Shown here in pieces: positions 44,740 to 53,423 of a DNA stretch of 64,000 nucleotides. The stretch comes from Nostoc sp. PCC 7107. GTDB lineage: Bacteria > Cyanobacteriota > Cyanobacteriia > Cyanobacteriales > Nostocaceae. Positions within the stretch are counted from its first letter, which is position 1, and the number at the start of each line of letters is the position of its first letter. The stretch covers positions 1,227,001 through 1,291,000 of the forward strand of contig NC_019676.1 in NCBI RefSeq assembly GCF_000316625.1. The letters are read 5' to 3'. The notes beneath the pieces were generated by a model. That model saw nothing but the letters and a program-made list of their open reading frames with translations, was not told the DNA's origin and searched no databases. Both the position numbers and the translations under genes were made by a program.

Positions 44740-44837
44740 AAATTTCATCAGAAACTCTCTCGGAAGAAAGACAGCATCATGGCTTTAATTTTATAAATTG
44801 GGTTAGTGAATACATACTTTTAATTTGTGAAATAGCC

Positions 44838-45197
44838 ATGACTAAAGAACTAGAAAATCAAAATAATCAACCTGCAAATAGTCAAGCAGAGATTGAACAG
44901 CCTGTAAGCAAAGATTGGCATTCCCGCGAAGAACCAACAGCTAAAGAAAGAAACTTAACAGCAAATCCTGGGGACAGAATCTCAGATAAACCTGAATCTG
45001 TTGAAGAGAAAGCAAAACAGGTTGCTGTGGATTCACCAGATATCACAGGCGATCATATTACAGTTCCGACATACTTTGTTGTGGAAGAACCCAACGGTGA
45101 GAAAAAAGCACTGCATCATGTGAAAGATGCGGAAGAAATTTCTGATGTAATTCGTCAAGCCAGAGTTGACGAAAATGGTAATCGGATTTGGTGGTAA
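44838..45197 (+). CDS. Small hydrophilic protein of unknown function
   Basis: 119 residues. The first 70 are polar and probably disordered, rich in Glu, Asn and Gln. The C-terminal 50 (YFVVEEPNGEKKALHHVKDAEEISDVIRQARVDENGNRIWW) look like a small folded unit with an aromatic end. No signal, span or known motif. A terminator follows 53 bp downstream, supporting a real transcription unit. I recognise no family. Confidence 0.6.
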   Translation: MTKELENQNNQPANSQAEIEQPVSKDWHSREEPTAKERNLTANPGDRISDKPESVEEKAKQVAVDSPDITGDHITVPTYFVVEEPNGEKKALHHVKDAEEISDVIRQARVDENGNRIWW

Positions 45198-45249
45198 TAG
45201 TTGACTCTGTTAATGTTAACTAGATAGAGGCTAAGAATTGATAGGCTCA

Positions 45250-45280
45250 GATCCCCGGCTTTTTTGAGAAGTCGGGGATC
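45250..45280. terminator. Bidirectional terminator between convergent genes
   Basis: Arms GATCCCCGGCTT and AAGTCGGGGATC with one mismatch, followed by TTGTTGTTT on the plus strand. It lies between the plus-strand small gene and the minus-strand RND permease, so it may serve both. Confidence 0.65.
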
Positions 45281-45315
45281 TTGTTGTTTACAAATGATTG
45301 AGGACTACTATAGTT

Positions 45316-48300
45316 TTATACAGCATGAGAATCTGGCTGTTTGCGCCATTGGCGTTTTTTCATCAAGCTTTGCCAAGATTCCATATATGTATAGAACACA
45401 GGTGTTAAATACAGGGTGAGAAATTGGGAAAACAGCAATCCTCCAACCACGGCTAAACCCAGGGGACGGCGTGTATCTCCGCCTGCACCCAACCCAAGGG
45501 CGATGGGTAAAGTTCCCATCAAAGCTGCCATTGTAGTCATCATGATTGGGCGAAACCTGACGACACAAGCTTCATAGATGGCACCGTAGGGAGTTTTACC
45601 GCTTTGCCGGGCTTCAATGGCGAAGTCCACCATCATAATGCCGTTTTTCTTCACAATCCCAATCAGCAAAATAATGCCGACAAAGGCGTAAATATTCAAG
45701 TCAACTTGGAATAATAATAAGCTTAACAACGCCCCAAATCCAGCGGAAGGCAAACTCGAAAGAATTGTCAAAGGGTGGATAAAGTTCTCATATAGAATTC
45801 CCAACACAATATAAATTACTAAAATCGCCACTAGTAGCAATAATCCTAACCCTTGTAAGGAAGACTGAAACGCCTGTGCAGAACCTTGGAAACCTGTAGT
45901 AATACTGGCGGGTAATGTTTGACGGGCAATGTGTTCAATTTTATCTGTGACGCTACCCAGTGATACTCCGGGTTTGAGGTTAAAGGAAATAGTTACCGAA
46001 GCTAACTGTCCTGAGTGGTTAATAGTCAACGGCCCCACACCTTTGGAGATACTGGCGACGGCATTTAATGGTACTAGTTGTCCATTGGGGGAGTGAATTG
46101 ACAGCAATTCTAAGGCGCTGGGGTCTCCCTGATATTTGGGTTCGACTCCCATAATCACTTGATATTGGCTATCGGAGGCGTAAATTGTGGAAACTTGCCG
46201 TGTACCGTAGGCATTACTCAGGGCAGTTTCGATTTGTTCGGCAGTTAGCCCCATAGATGCCGCTTGATCACGGTTGATGTCAACTTGCACTTGGGGGTTT
46301 TTGATTTGCAAATCACTGTTGACATCTTGTAAATCAGGTAGCCCTCGGAGTTTTTCTTCTAATGTTGGCGCATATTGATATAAATCTTGAATATTCGGAC
46401 TTTGTAAGGTGAATTGATATTGAGCTTTGCTTTGTTGTCCACCAATATTAATCGCTGGTGGGTTTTGCAAGAAAACCTTCATCCCAGGGATGCGTGATAG
46501 CTTGGGGCGCAGTTCTTGGACAATTTCATCAGCACTCAGTTTGCGTTCTTCGCGGGGTTTGAGACTGATAAATAAGCGTCCGGTATTACTAGAAGAATTT
46601 GCGCCACCTGCACCAACACTGGAGTTAATCGCTGCGATGTTGGGGTCACGATCTGCGATCGCCGCTACAGCCTGTTGATGTTTTACCATTTCAGCAAAGG
46701 AGATATCTTCGGCGGCTTGGGTGGAGGCGGTGATTTGTCCGACATCCGCAGTGGGAATAAAGCCTTTCGGCACAACCATAAATAAATAAACCGTAGCCAC
46801 AACAATAGCCCCAGAGATAAACATTGTTGTACGGTGATATTTAAGCGATCGCTTTAAACTCCACTCATACCCACCCAAAATCACATCGAAAAATTTTTCG
46901 GAAGTATTATAAAGTCCCCGGTTAAATCTTTGAATTCTGCCTTTGAAACCTTTTTTCACTGGTTCTCCTTTGTCTGCTTGCTGGTGATGGGGTGGAAGCA
47001 AGAATCGAGAACACAGCATTGGTGTCAAACTCAGAGAAATTATTCCCGATACCAAAATTGCCACGCTGATAGTTACAGCAAACTCGCGGAATAATCGCCC
47101 TAAAATTCCGCCCATAAACAGCACGGGAATAAATACGGCGACTAAAGAAATGGTCATGGACAAAATTGTAAAGCCAATTTCCCGTGAACCATTTAACGCA
47201 GCCTCTAACCGACTTTCACCCATCTCCATGTGACGGACGATATTTTCTAGCATGACTACCGCATCATCCACCACGAAACCGACGGAGAGAGTTAACGCCA
47301 TCAAGGACAAGTTATCCAGGGAGAAGCCCAGCAGTAGCATCACGCCAAGGGTGGCAACTAAAGATAGTGGTACTGCCAAACTCGGTATAATTGTCGCCCG
47401 GAGGTTGCGAAGAAAGAGGAAAATTACCAACACAACCAAACCAATAGTCAGCAGTAGCGTAAACTGGACATCATCGACCGATTCACGAATGGCTTGAGAG
47501 CGATCGTAGAGAATCTCCATATTCACGGCTGCGGGGATTTGTTCGTGGAATTTCGGCAGCAGTTTTTTAATCGCCTCGACGACTTCAACGGTATTGGTTC
47601 CTGGTTGCTTTTGAATGGCTAGAACAATTGCCCGCACACCAGAATGAGATTTTTGCTTCGGCTTTTGGGTCTTGCTAAAATACCAACTTGCAACCTTGTC
47701 ATTTTCTACACTATCCAAGACTTGGGCAACTTCTCCGAGTTGGACTGGCGCACCGCCTTGATAACTGACAATTAAAGAACGATAGGCAGCCGCATCATTA
47801 AGTTGTCCGTTGGCTTGAATGGTAAAATTTTGTTCTTGCCCATAAAGTGTCCCCGTAGGGATGTTGGCATTTCCTTTACTAATAGCGTCCGCAACTTCAT
47901 CTACACCTATACCTTTAGCACTGAGAGATTCCGGGTCAAGCAAAACTCTCACGGCGTACTTTTGCGAACCGTAGACTTGCACCTGTGCCACACCATTGAC
48001 CATTGATAAACGTTGTGCCAGTTGGGTTTCTGCATACTTGTCTACAGTGGACAGGGGCAGAACAGCAGAATTCAGGGAGATGTAGAGGATGGGCTGATCT
48101 GCGGGGTTTACCTTGCGATAGGATGGGGGGCTGGGCATATCCGCAGGTAATTGCCGAGTTGCTTTAGCGATCGCAGCTTGCACATCTTGGGCAGCCCCGT
48201 CAATATCTCGACTTAAATCAAATTGCAGTGTTACCTGACTACTACCCAAAGAACTAGTCGAGTTCATGGAACTCAAACCAGCAATACTCGAAAATTGCGC

Positions 48301-48504
48301 TTCTAAAGGTGTCGCCACCGATGCCGCCATTGTTTCTGGATTCGCCCCAGGCAAGTTAGCACTCACCTGAATTGTGGGAAAATCCACATTCGGCAAGTCA
48401 CTCACAGGCAACATTCGGTAACTCATCAGCCCGAAAATCAACACGCCAACCATTACCAAAGTCGTCATGATTGGGCGACGAATAAATAACTCGGAAATAT
48501 TCAT
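45316..48504 (-). CDS. RND efflux permease (AcrB/MdtB-like)
   Basis: 1062 residues, the full length for the HAE1 subfamily, with twelve spans and two large periplasmic loops. The start MNISELFIRRPIMTTLVMVGV is typical. Span 4 carries the proton-relay pair in GFVVDDAVVMLENI. The C-terminal half has LSSLPSAGFGALLSLLL and LLIGIVKKNGIMMVDFAIEA. It exports hydrophobic compounds with the adaptor encoded 68 bp upstream and an outer-membrane TolC-like channel that is not in this window. Substrate range is unknown. Confidence 0.93.
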   Translation of the reverse strand: MNISELFIRRPIMTTLVMVGVLIFGLMSYRMLPVSDLPNVDFPTIQVSANLPGANPETMAASVATPLEAQFSSIAGLSSMNSTSSLGSSQVTLQFDLSRDIDGAAQDVQAAIAKATRQLPADMPSPPSYRKVNPADQPILYISLNSAVLPLSTVDKYAETQLAQRLSMVNGVAQVQVYGSQKYAVRVLLDPESLSAKGIGVDEVADAISKGNANIPTGTLYGQEQNFTIQANGQLNDAAAYRSLIVSYQGGAPVQLGEVAQVLDSVENDKVASWYFSKTQKPKQKSHSGVRAIVLAIQKQPGTNTVEVVEAIKKLLPKFHEQIPAAVNMEILYDRSQAIRESVDDVQFTLLLTIGLVVLVIFLFLRNLRATIIPSLAVPLSLVATLGVMLLLGFSLDNLSLMALTLSVGFVVDDAVVMLENIVRHMEMGESRLEAALNGSREIGFTILSMTISLVAVFIPVLFMGGILGRLFREFAVTISVAILVSGIISLSLTPMLCSRFLLPPHHQQADKGEPVKKGFKGRIQRFNRGLYNTSEKFFDVILGGYEWSLKRSLKYHRTTMFISGAIVVATVYLFMVVPKGFIPTADVGQITASTQAAEDISFAEMVKHQQAVAAIADRDPNIAAINSSVGAGGANSSSNTGRLFISLKPREERKLSADEIVQELRPKLSRIPGMKVFLQNPPAINIGGQQSKAQYQFTLQSPNIQDLYQYAPTLEEKLRGLPDLQDVNSDLQIKNPQVQVDINRDQAASMGLTAEQIETALSNAYGTRQVSTIYASDSQYQVIMGVEPKYQGDPSALELLSIHSPNGQLVPLNAVASISKGVGPLTINHSGQLASVTISFNLKPGVSLGSVTDKIEHIARQTLPASITTGFQGSAQAFQSSLQGLGLLLLVAILVIYIVLGILYENFIHPLTILSSLPSAGFGALLSLLLFQVDLNIYAFVGIILLIGIVKKNGIMMVDFAIEARQSGKTPYGAIYEACVVRFRPIMMTTMAALMGTLPIALGLGAGGDTRRPLGLAVVGGLLFSQFLTLYLTPVFYTYMESWQSLMKKRQWRKQPDSHAV

Positions 48505-48572
48505 AGATTTTCCTATTTCTTATAGCCAAGAGCATTTGGATAGAAAGTTATGAATGTCAGTAAGAGGAATTT

Positions 48573-49979
48573 TTACCTCCTGCCTCCTGCCTCCTGCCCT
48601 CTGCCTCCTGTCAATCCCTGCTTAACTTGCACTTCTGCCCCTGGTACAAGGTTGAATTGTCCATCGATGACTACTTGTTCACCTGGTTTGATGCCTTGGG
48701 CGATCGCAGTTTCATTATTGACAGCATCTCCCACAACTACAGGACGCATATCTACTGTGTTATCTGGTTTAACTACATACACAAATTGCTGTTGTTGTCC
48801 AGCTTGAATGGCTTTGGTTGGTACAGTTACAGCATTGGGTATCTCGGATAATTTGAGAACAACATTCACAAATTGCCCTGGTAACAATCGCTCGTCGTTA
48901 TTACTAAATGTGCCTTTGAGTTGAATTGTGCCAGTTTGAGTATTTACGCCACTGTCAACAAAAGTTAAATAACCATGTACAGGATTACCTGAATCTTTGG
49001 GGGGGATGACATCAACTTCTAATTTGTGGTTGCTGGTGTACTTTTTCAAGTCTGGCAACATTCGCTGCGGAATCGAGAAGTTAACGTAAATCGGGTGAAT
49101 CTGGCTGATGGTAATTAGAGGATCTGTGGAATTAGCAGTAACTAAATTACCTTGATTTAACTTGAGGCTGCCCGTGCGCCCAGTAATTGGCGAATAAATA
49201 GAACTATAAGAAAGCTGGACTTTAGCATTATCAATAGCGGCTTCGTCTGCGACTACTGCGGCTTGAACATTTTTTACATCTGCTTGGGCGGCGACTACGG
49301 CTGCTTGGGCGTTAGCCACTGCATCTTGGTCTGCTTTGACTGTTGCTGTTTGAGCAACTGCACTTGTTTGGTATTGTTCAGACTGCTCTTTACTAATTGC
49401 ACCTTGTTGCAGTAACCCTGCATAGCGTTGTGCCTGGACATTGGCATTATTTGCCTGGGCTACATCTTTGAGGACTGTGGCTTTGGCTTGGTTAACTTGG
49501 GCGATCGCTTTGTTAACATTAGCCTCGGACTGCTTGACTAATGCTTCGTCTTTGGCTTTCGCCGCCATTGCTTGCATCAGTGCTGCTTGCTGGGGACGAG
49601 AATCGATCCGAAACAGCAAATCCCCTTTTTTGATGTTCTGTCCTTGGCGGAAATACACTCTCGTTAACTGTCCCCCAATCTGTGACTTGACAGAAACAGT
49701 TGAATATGCTTCTACTGTACCTGTAGCCTTGATGAAAATTGGGATTGTTTTTTGAGTAGCAGTAGCCACCATAACAGGAACAGGTCGTTTTTTACCCACA
49801 TCTTTTCCTGTTGATTGAGCTTCGGAAGCTCGACCACAAGCCGAACACAAATAAGCCAAACTTAATATTAGTAACCATAACTGCCTTGTGGGCAGCCAGT
49901 GGCGATCGCTCAAACTCTTGGGCAAAAGTTGCCACACAGGATTTTTAATCAAGACAGAAGCTAAACGGCTCATATTCAC
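48573..49979 (-). CDS. RND efflux periplasmic adaptor lipoprotein
   Basis: 468 residues. A hydrophobic N-terminus ends in a lipobox-like LCSAC near residue 48. The lipoyl half-motifs (GTVEAYSTVSVKSQIGGQ and YSPITGRTGSLKLNQGN) flank a long Ala/Gln/Val coiled-coil hairpin of about 100 residues, followed by beta-barrel and membrane-proximal domains ending near QFNLVPGAEVQVKQG. The last ten residues (GGRGQEAGGR) are encoded by a heptamer repeat and do not belong to the family. It is the first gene of the operon, behind a strong palindrome, and its partner permease follows. Confidence 0.92.
   Translation of the reverse strand: MNMSRLASVLIKNPVWQLLPKSLSDRHWLPTRQLWLLILSLAYLCSACGRASEAQSTGKDVGKKRPVPVMVATATQKTIPIFIKATGTVEAYSTVSVKSQIGGQLTRVYFRQGQNIKKGDLLFRIDSRPQQAALMQAMAAKAKDEALVKQSEANVNKAIAQVNQAKATVLKDVAQANNANVQAQRYAGLLQQGAISKEQSEQYQTSAVAQTATVKADQDAVANAQAAVVAAQADVKNVQAAVVADEAAIDNAKVQLSYSSIYSPITGRTGSLKLNQGNLVTANSTDPLITISQIHPIYVNFSIPQRMLPDLKKYTSNHKLEVDVIPPKDSGNPVHGYLTFVDSGVNTQTGTIQLKGTFSNNDERLLPGQFVNVVLKLSEIPNAVTVPTKAIQAGQQQQFVYVVKPDNTVDMRPVVVGDAVNNETAIAQGIKPGEQVVIDGQFNLVPGAEVQVKQGLTGGRGQEAGGRR
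48577..48611. repeat. Heptamer array (CTCCTGC) inside the 3' end of the adaptor gene
   Basis: Five exact-phase heptamers: CTCCTGC three times, CCTCTGC and CTCCTGT. On the minus strand they encode the Gly/Arg/Glu-rich tail of the RND adaptor. A short tandem repeat of the STRR type that has grown into a coding region. Confidence 0.8.
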
Positions 49980-50018
49980 ACACAGTGGCTGGTGTTTTCC
50001 GCAAAAATGTTTAGTTTG

Positions 50019-50047
50019 TTAGATAAACTCTATGTTAGTTTATCTAA
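50019..50047. promoter_or_regulatory. Operator-like palindrome upstream of the RND operon
   Basis: Perfect 11-bp arms TTAGATAAACT and AGTTTATCTAA separated by CTATGTT. A second, overlapping pair ATGTTTAG and CTAAACAT (50008-50051) extends the symmetry. It sits about 40 bp before the adaptor start, where a TetR- or MarR-type repressor would bind. The remaining 260 bp to the ycf23 gene contain a C-rich short repeat near 50170-50208 and no gene. Confidence 0.6.
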
Positions 50048-50308
50048 ACATTAGAATGCTAACAATTTATCTTAAGTAATAGCCCAGTGGTAAGTACTGA
50101 AATTTTCCAGACATTTGGAAAGTGAATTTATAGATAGATTTTTGATTTTCTGAAACTGTTACTCAAACCCTCTCCCCTACACCTCTACACCCTTGCACTC
50201 CTGCACTCTAAACGTGTAAACTCAAGGCTTAACAACCTACTACCCCCTAGCCGCAAACGCTCAGTAGTGTAAAAATATTCCTACCTTAGTAGCTCCAAAA
50301 AACAAACT

Positions 50309-51055
50309 ATGACCATAAATTCTGCACTACAACGTGCATTTACCAACCGCAGCGTTCTCAAAGTTATTAGTGGTTTGCATAACTTTGAGTGCGATCGCGT
50401 GGCTGCTATTATTAAAGCGGCTGAAATTGGTGGTGCGACTTTTGTTGATATCGCCGCTGATCCAGCATTAGTGGCAATGGCCAAAAGCTTGATTAATTTA
50501 CCAATTTGTGTGTCAGCAGTTGAACCAGAAAAATTTGTGCAAGCTGTGGCGGCTGGCGCAGATTTAATTGAAATTGGGAATTTTGACTCTTTTTACGCCC
50601 AAGGACGCAGATTTGAGGCTGAAGAAGTATTAGCGCTGACTCAGCAAACCCGCGCACTGTTACCAGAAATCACCTTATCTGTGACAGTTCCTCATATTTT
50701 GGAACTAGATCAACAAGTACACCTGGCAGAAGAACTAGTCAAAGCTGGTGCTGACATCATCCAAACCGAAGGCGGAACCAGCAGCCAACCTGCTCACTCT
50801 GGCACTTTGGGATTAATTGAAAAAGCTGCTCCCACCTTAGCCGCAGCTTATGAAATTTCTCGCGCTGTATCTGTACCAGTATTGTGCGCTTCCGGCATTT
50901 CTAACGTTACCGCACCTTTAGCGATCGCGGCTGGTGCAGCTGGTGTTGGTGTCGGTTCTGCGATCAACCAACTCAACAGCGAAATAGCCATGATTGCTGC
51001 TGTACGTGGTTTAGTCGAAGCTTTAGCGACTGCAAACAACCGCGCGATCGCCTAG
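50309..51055 (+). CDS. ycf23: Ycf23 / DUF561 TIM-barrel protein
   Basis: 248 residues, as in cyanobacterial and red-algal plastid Ycf23. Recognisable segments are LKVISGLHNFECDRVAAIIKAAE, the ATFVDIAADP strand, AGADLIEIGNFDSFY, DIIQTEGGTSS and CASGISNVTAPLAIAAGAAGVGVGSAI, the phosphate-binding end of a TIM barrel. The catalytic role is not established. It is likely soluble and essential-like in distribution. It stands alone, divergent from the RND operon. Confidence 0.9.
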   Translation: MTINSALQRAFTNRSVLKVISGLHNFECDRVAAIIKAAEIGGATFVDIAADPALVAMAKSLINLPICVSAVEPEKFVQAVAAGADLIEIGNFDSFYAQGRRFEAEEVLALTQQTRALLPEITLSVTVPHILELDQQVHLAEELVKAGADIIQTEGGTSSQPAHSGTLGLIEKAAPTLAAAYEISRAVSVPVLCASGISNVTAPLAIAAGAAGVGVGSAINQLNSEIAMIAAVRGLVEALATANNRAIA

Positions 51056-51080
51056 TTAGTCTCAAAGGTTGGTCTTTTGT

Positions 51081-51155
51081 AGTGGCGTGTTACGCCGTAG
51101 GCTAACGCACCATCAGAGATTTTTGGTGCGTTATGGACATTAATCCTAACGCACT
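51081..51155. repeat. Inverted repeat with GTGCGTTA blocks
   Basis: Nested complements AGTGGCGTGTTA with TAACGCACT and CTAACGCACCA with TGGTGCGTTA, 26 bp past ycf23. This palindrome is common in cyanobacterial intergenic DNA and is related to the core of the 26822 element. The rest of the gap to 51380 shows no supportable gene. Confidence 0.55.
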
Positions 51156-51380
51156 AATCTCTTGGGTATCTTGTTATCACCCGCTAATTTCCGACAGTGC
51201 AGACATGACATCTTTAGTTGTTTGATATTCAAACCAGTTCATTTTTTTTCATCCAGCGTATTGCCAATACTACTGGCAAGCTGTATCCTGTGCATCCTGA
51301 TGTTTAAGGTGAGGCGCATCATAGCTGCTTGTACATTCTTCACCTCTCCATCTTTAAATTGGTTTTATCAATAAAATGTT

Positions 51381-51599
51381 TTAAACTCTGGATGTCGGCT
51401 TTAAAAATAGCCACGCGACAAAGAATGTAGCGGCTGTAAATAGTTGCGTTAAATCCAAAGCCGATAGATACCCATCTGCAAAAGAAGCAATACTGCGATC
51501 GGTAATGCCAAATACCCAAGATGAGAGTCCAAATAGCCAAATCCCATTCTTGAGATTGCCTACGAACTCTTTAGAGTCGGATTTTTTTTCGTCTTTCAT
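51381..51599 (-). CDS. Small two-span membrane protein
   Basis: 72 residues. ATG 51599 has GGAG about ten bases upstream. After a charged N-terminus (MKDEKKSDSKEF) two hydrophobic stretches follow (NGIWLFGLSSWVFGI and LTQLFTAATFFVAWLFL), so a hairpin membrane protein is likely. I recognise no family. The ribosome site and the charge distribution favour a real gene, but it is short. Confidence 0.45.
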   Translation of the reverse strand: MKDEKKSDSKEFVGNLKNGIWLFGLSSWVFGITDRSIASFADGYLSALDLTQLFTAATFFVAWLFLKPTSRV

Positions 51600-51890
51600 G
51601 TCTTCTACTCCGATGGTGGAAAATCAAGTATCTGCAAATGAGAGCTTTTGAACTTCCGACACTGATACATAACTATATTAATAAATATTTCATGGCATTG
51701 ACTAAACTGCCTAAAGATACATCTGGATATATTGACAATCAACCTTTAGTAACCTTATCTATGAAAGTAGGCTGTAAACCCTTTCTGTACATCCTCACAC
51801 TTTTACTTTCTCTCTAAGTCCTGCTACTAAAAACCTCATAATGATGAAATTAAGTCACAATGGTAGTGGGCAATCATAGAGGGTGCTGCT

Positions 51891-52202
51891 ATGGATCGTC
51901 TAATTCAAATCATTCGGAACTTATTTATTCGCCTTGAAGGCTATTTTTCGGTTGTTTTCAAGGGCTTTTTGAGTTTTTTCGGCTATATTTTTGGCTTTTT
52001 TGCTAAAATTTTCGGATTTACTAGCTCTGGTTATTACTTGGAATCTGATGCGGCGCAAACTATCCAGCGAGTTGCAGATAAAGAACCCATAAAAACAGAG
52101 CAAAAGACTAATTCGGAAAAGCCGACATTTACACGTCGTCGTTCTCCGTCCAAAGTAGAGGATTATTACCTCAACATGGCTCGTGATGTTGGAAAGAAAT
52201 AA
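51891..52202 (+). CDS. Small membrane-associated cyanobacterial protein
   Basis: 103 residues preceded by AGAGGG. The N-terminus is an amphipathic Arg/Phe-rich helix (LIQIIRNLFIRLEGYF), then a very Phe-rich hydrophobic segment (FLSFFGYIFGFFAKIFGF) that likely inserts in the membrane. The C-terminus is polar and basic (TFTRRRSPSKVEDYYL). It resembles small conserved hypothetical proteins of cyanobacteria, though I cannot name a family. Function unknown. Confidence 0.65.
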   Translation: MDRLIQIIRNLFIRLEGYFSVVFKGFLSFFGYIFGFFAKIFGFTSSGYYLESDAAQTIQRVADKEPIKTEQKTNSEKPTFTRRRSPSKVEDYYLNMARDVGKK

Positions 52203-52422
52203 AAATTAATTTTCAATATCTGTTTTGCAGGGTGGGTTACTTGGTTAACACACCCTGCACATATACGCTAATATTGGAAAGTGTCTTCAAAAAGCAGAAA
52301 TATTTAAGTATTTATACTTGCTTTGGTTTTAAGCCACAACAAAATCCCCAGAACAATCCTACTCATCAGTTTGATAATCATCAAACCGATGTACTATACA
52401 AGTAAATTTTTAACAATTAACA

Positions 52423-52719
52423 ATGGTAGAACGCCCAATTAAGAAATCGGAACGTCAGGCTCAAGGAAATACTGACAATAATTCAGAAAATTCTGATTCT
52501 GCGCCTTCTATTGAATCTCATCCTAAACGCTCAAATTCTAGAGACAATCGCTCCTCTGGTAAAAGAAAAAAAGACTCTGCTAAGGATGAAATTAAACAGC
52601 AGGTTAATCCTGCTCTAGCGCGTGGGCCAAAACCTGTTAAAGCTCCCATTCTTGCGCCATCAGAGCCTGAACCTGACGCGGAGCAAATCTCTGAAGAGTC
52701 TCAATCTGAAGAATCATAA
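52423..52719 (+). CDS. Small disordered hydrophilic protein
   Basis: 98 residues with almost no hydrophobic residues. Ser, Lys, Glu, Asn and Asp dominate, with a basic patch (SSGKRKKDSAKDE), a Pro-rich stretch (ARGPKPVKAPILAPSEPEP) and an acidic end (ISEESQSEES). It is probably disordered. No domain or signal peptide. It lies in the same orientation as the gene 220 bp upstream. Coding status rests on the long, clean ATG frame. Confidence 0.55.
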   Translation: MVERPIKKSERQAQGNTDNNSENSDSAPSIESHPKRSNSRDNRSSGKRKKDSAKDEIKQQVNPALARGPKPVKAPILAPSEPEPDAEQISEESQSEES

Positions 52720-52846
52720 GCCTCTAACTTCAGACTCAGTAAAGTAAAGTCAAGGTATTTTTTGCCTTGGCTTAATTTTTAAGAATTAACAGCATCATGT
52801 AATTGAATTTTAGATTTTGCATCTTCAATCTAAAATTGATTTACTT

Positions 52847-53377
52847 CTATTCGTCAGTTGGTGGTTGCTCTTTGTCGCTAAGTTTGACCAAGCCTTCTAA
52901 GCCATACCACAGCAGAAGATATAAAGTGGTTGTTTTCCATCGAGCTAAGGGCGGAAGCAATCTTTTCAGTACGATCGCCACTATAATAAAGGGGATAATT
53001 ACTCGCAAGTCTACGCTCTCTTTAGTAATATTTGTGACTTGCTGATTAAATTTAAATAGCGTTTGAGTTAACTTTGCAGGCTGAGATTTTTCGCCTGGAT
53101 TGACTATGATTAATAGCCCTTGAGCCTGTAATTTCTCTATGATTTCTGCAAAATTGCTATTTTCGGCTGGTGTATATATTGTAATACTGCCTGTTTGAGA
53201 ATTCACCTTAACTTGATCAATCTGCGGAAAAAAGACTTTGAGGTAATTAGCAATTAGCTGAATTTCCGCTTTTTCTTGGTGCTGAGGGGAAATTTTTAGC
53301 CGTAGCCGCCCCGGAGTTTGACTGACAATTTGAATATATATTGGTGTGGATAAATTCTCTAAAGGTAATTCTGGCAT
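52847..53377 (-). CDS. HMA-like domain membrane protein
   Basis: 176 residues. The segment IQIVSQTPGRLRLKISPQ with the later VKVNSQTGSITIYTP is the pattern of the metal-binding-like HMA2 fold that lacks the CxxC pair, as found near P-type ATPases. A hydrophobic span follows (DLRVIIPFIIVAIVLKRLL) and a second weak one (TTLYLLLWYGLEGL). No Cys metal site is present, so metal binding is doubtful. Function unknown. It lies 46 bp downstream of a glycosyltransferase on the same strand. Confidence 0.6.
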   Translation of the reverse strand: MPELPLENLSTPIYIQIVSQTPGRLRLKISPQHQEKAEIQLIANYLKVFFPQIDQVKVNSQTGSITIYTPAENSNFAEIIEKLQAQGLLIIVNPGEKSQPAKLTQTLFKFNQQVTNITKESVDLRVIIPFIIVAIVLKRLLPPLARWKTTTLYLLLWYGLEGLVKLSDKEQPPTDE

Positions 53378-53423
53378 AAAACCTCCGCTACACCCAACCT
53401 AATATGTCGCCAAATTTTTGACT

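Noticed and set aside
51162-51374. 70-codon plus-strand frame after ycf23
   Set aside because: No ribosome site, poor composition and overlap with a repeat-rich gap; no similarity recognised.
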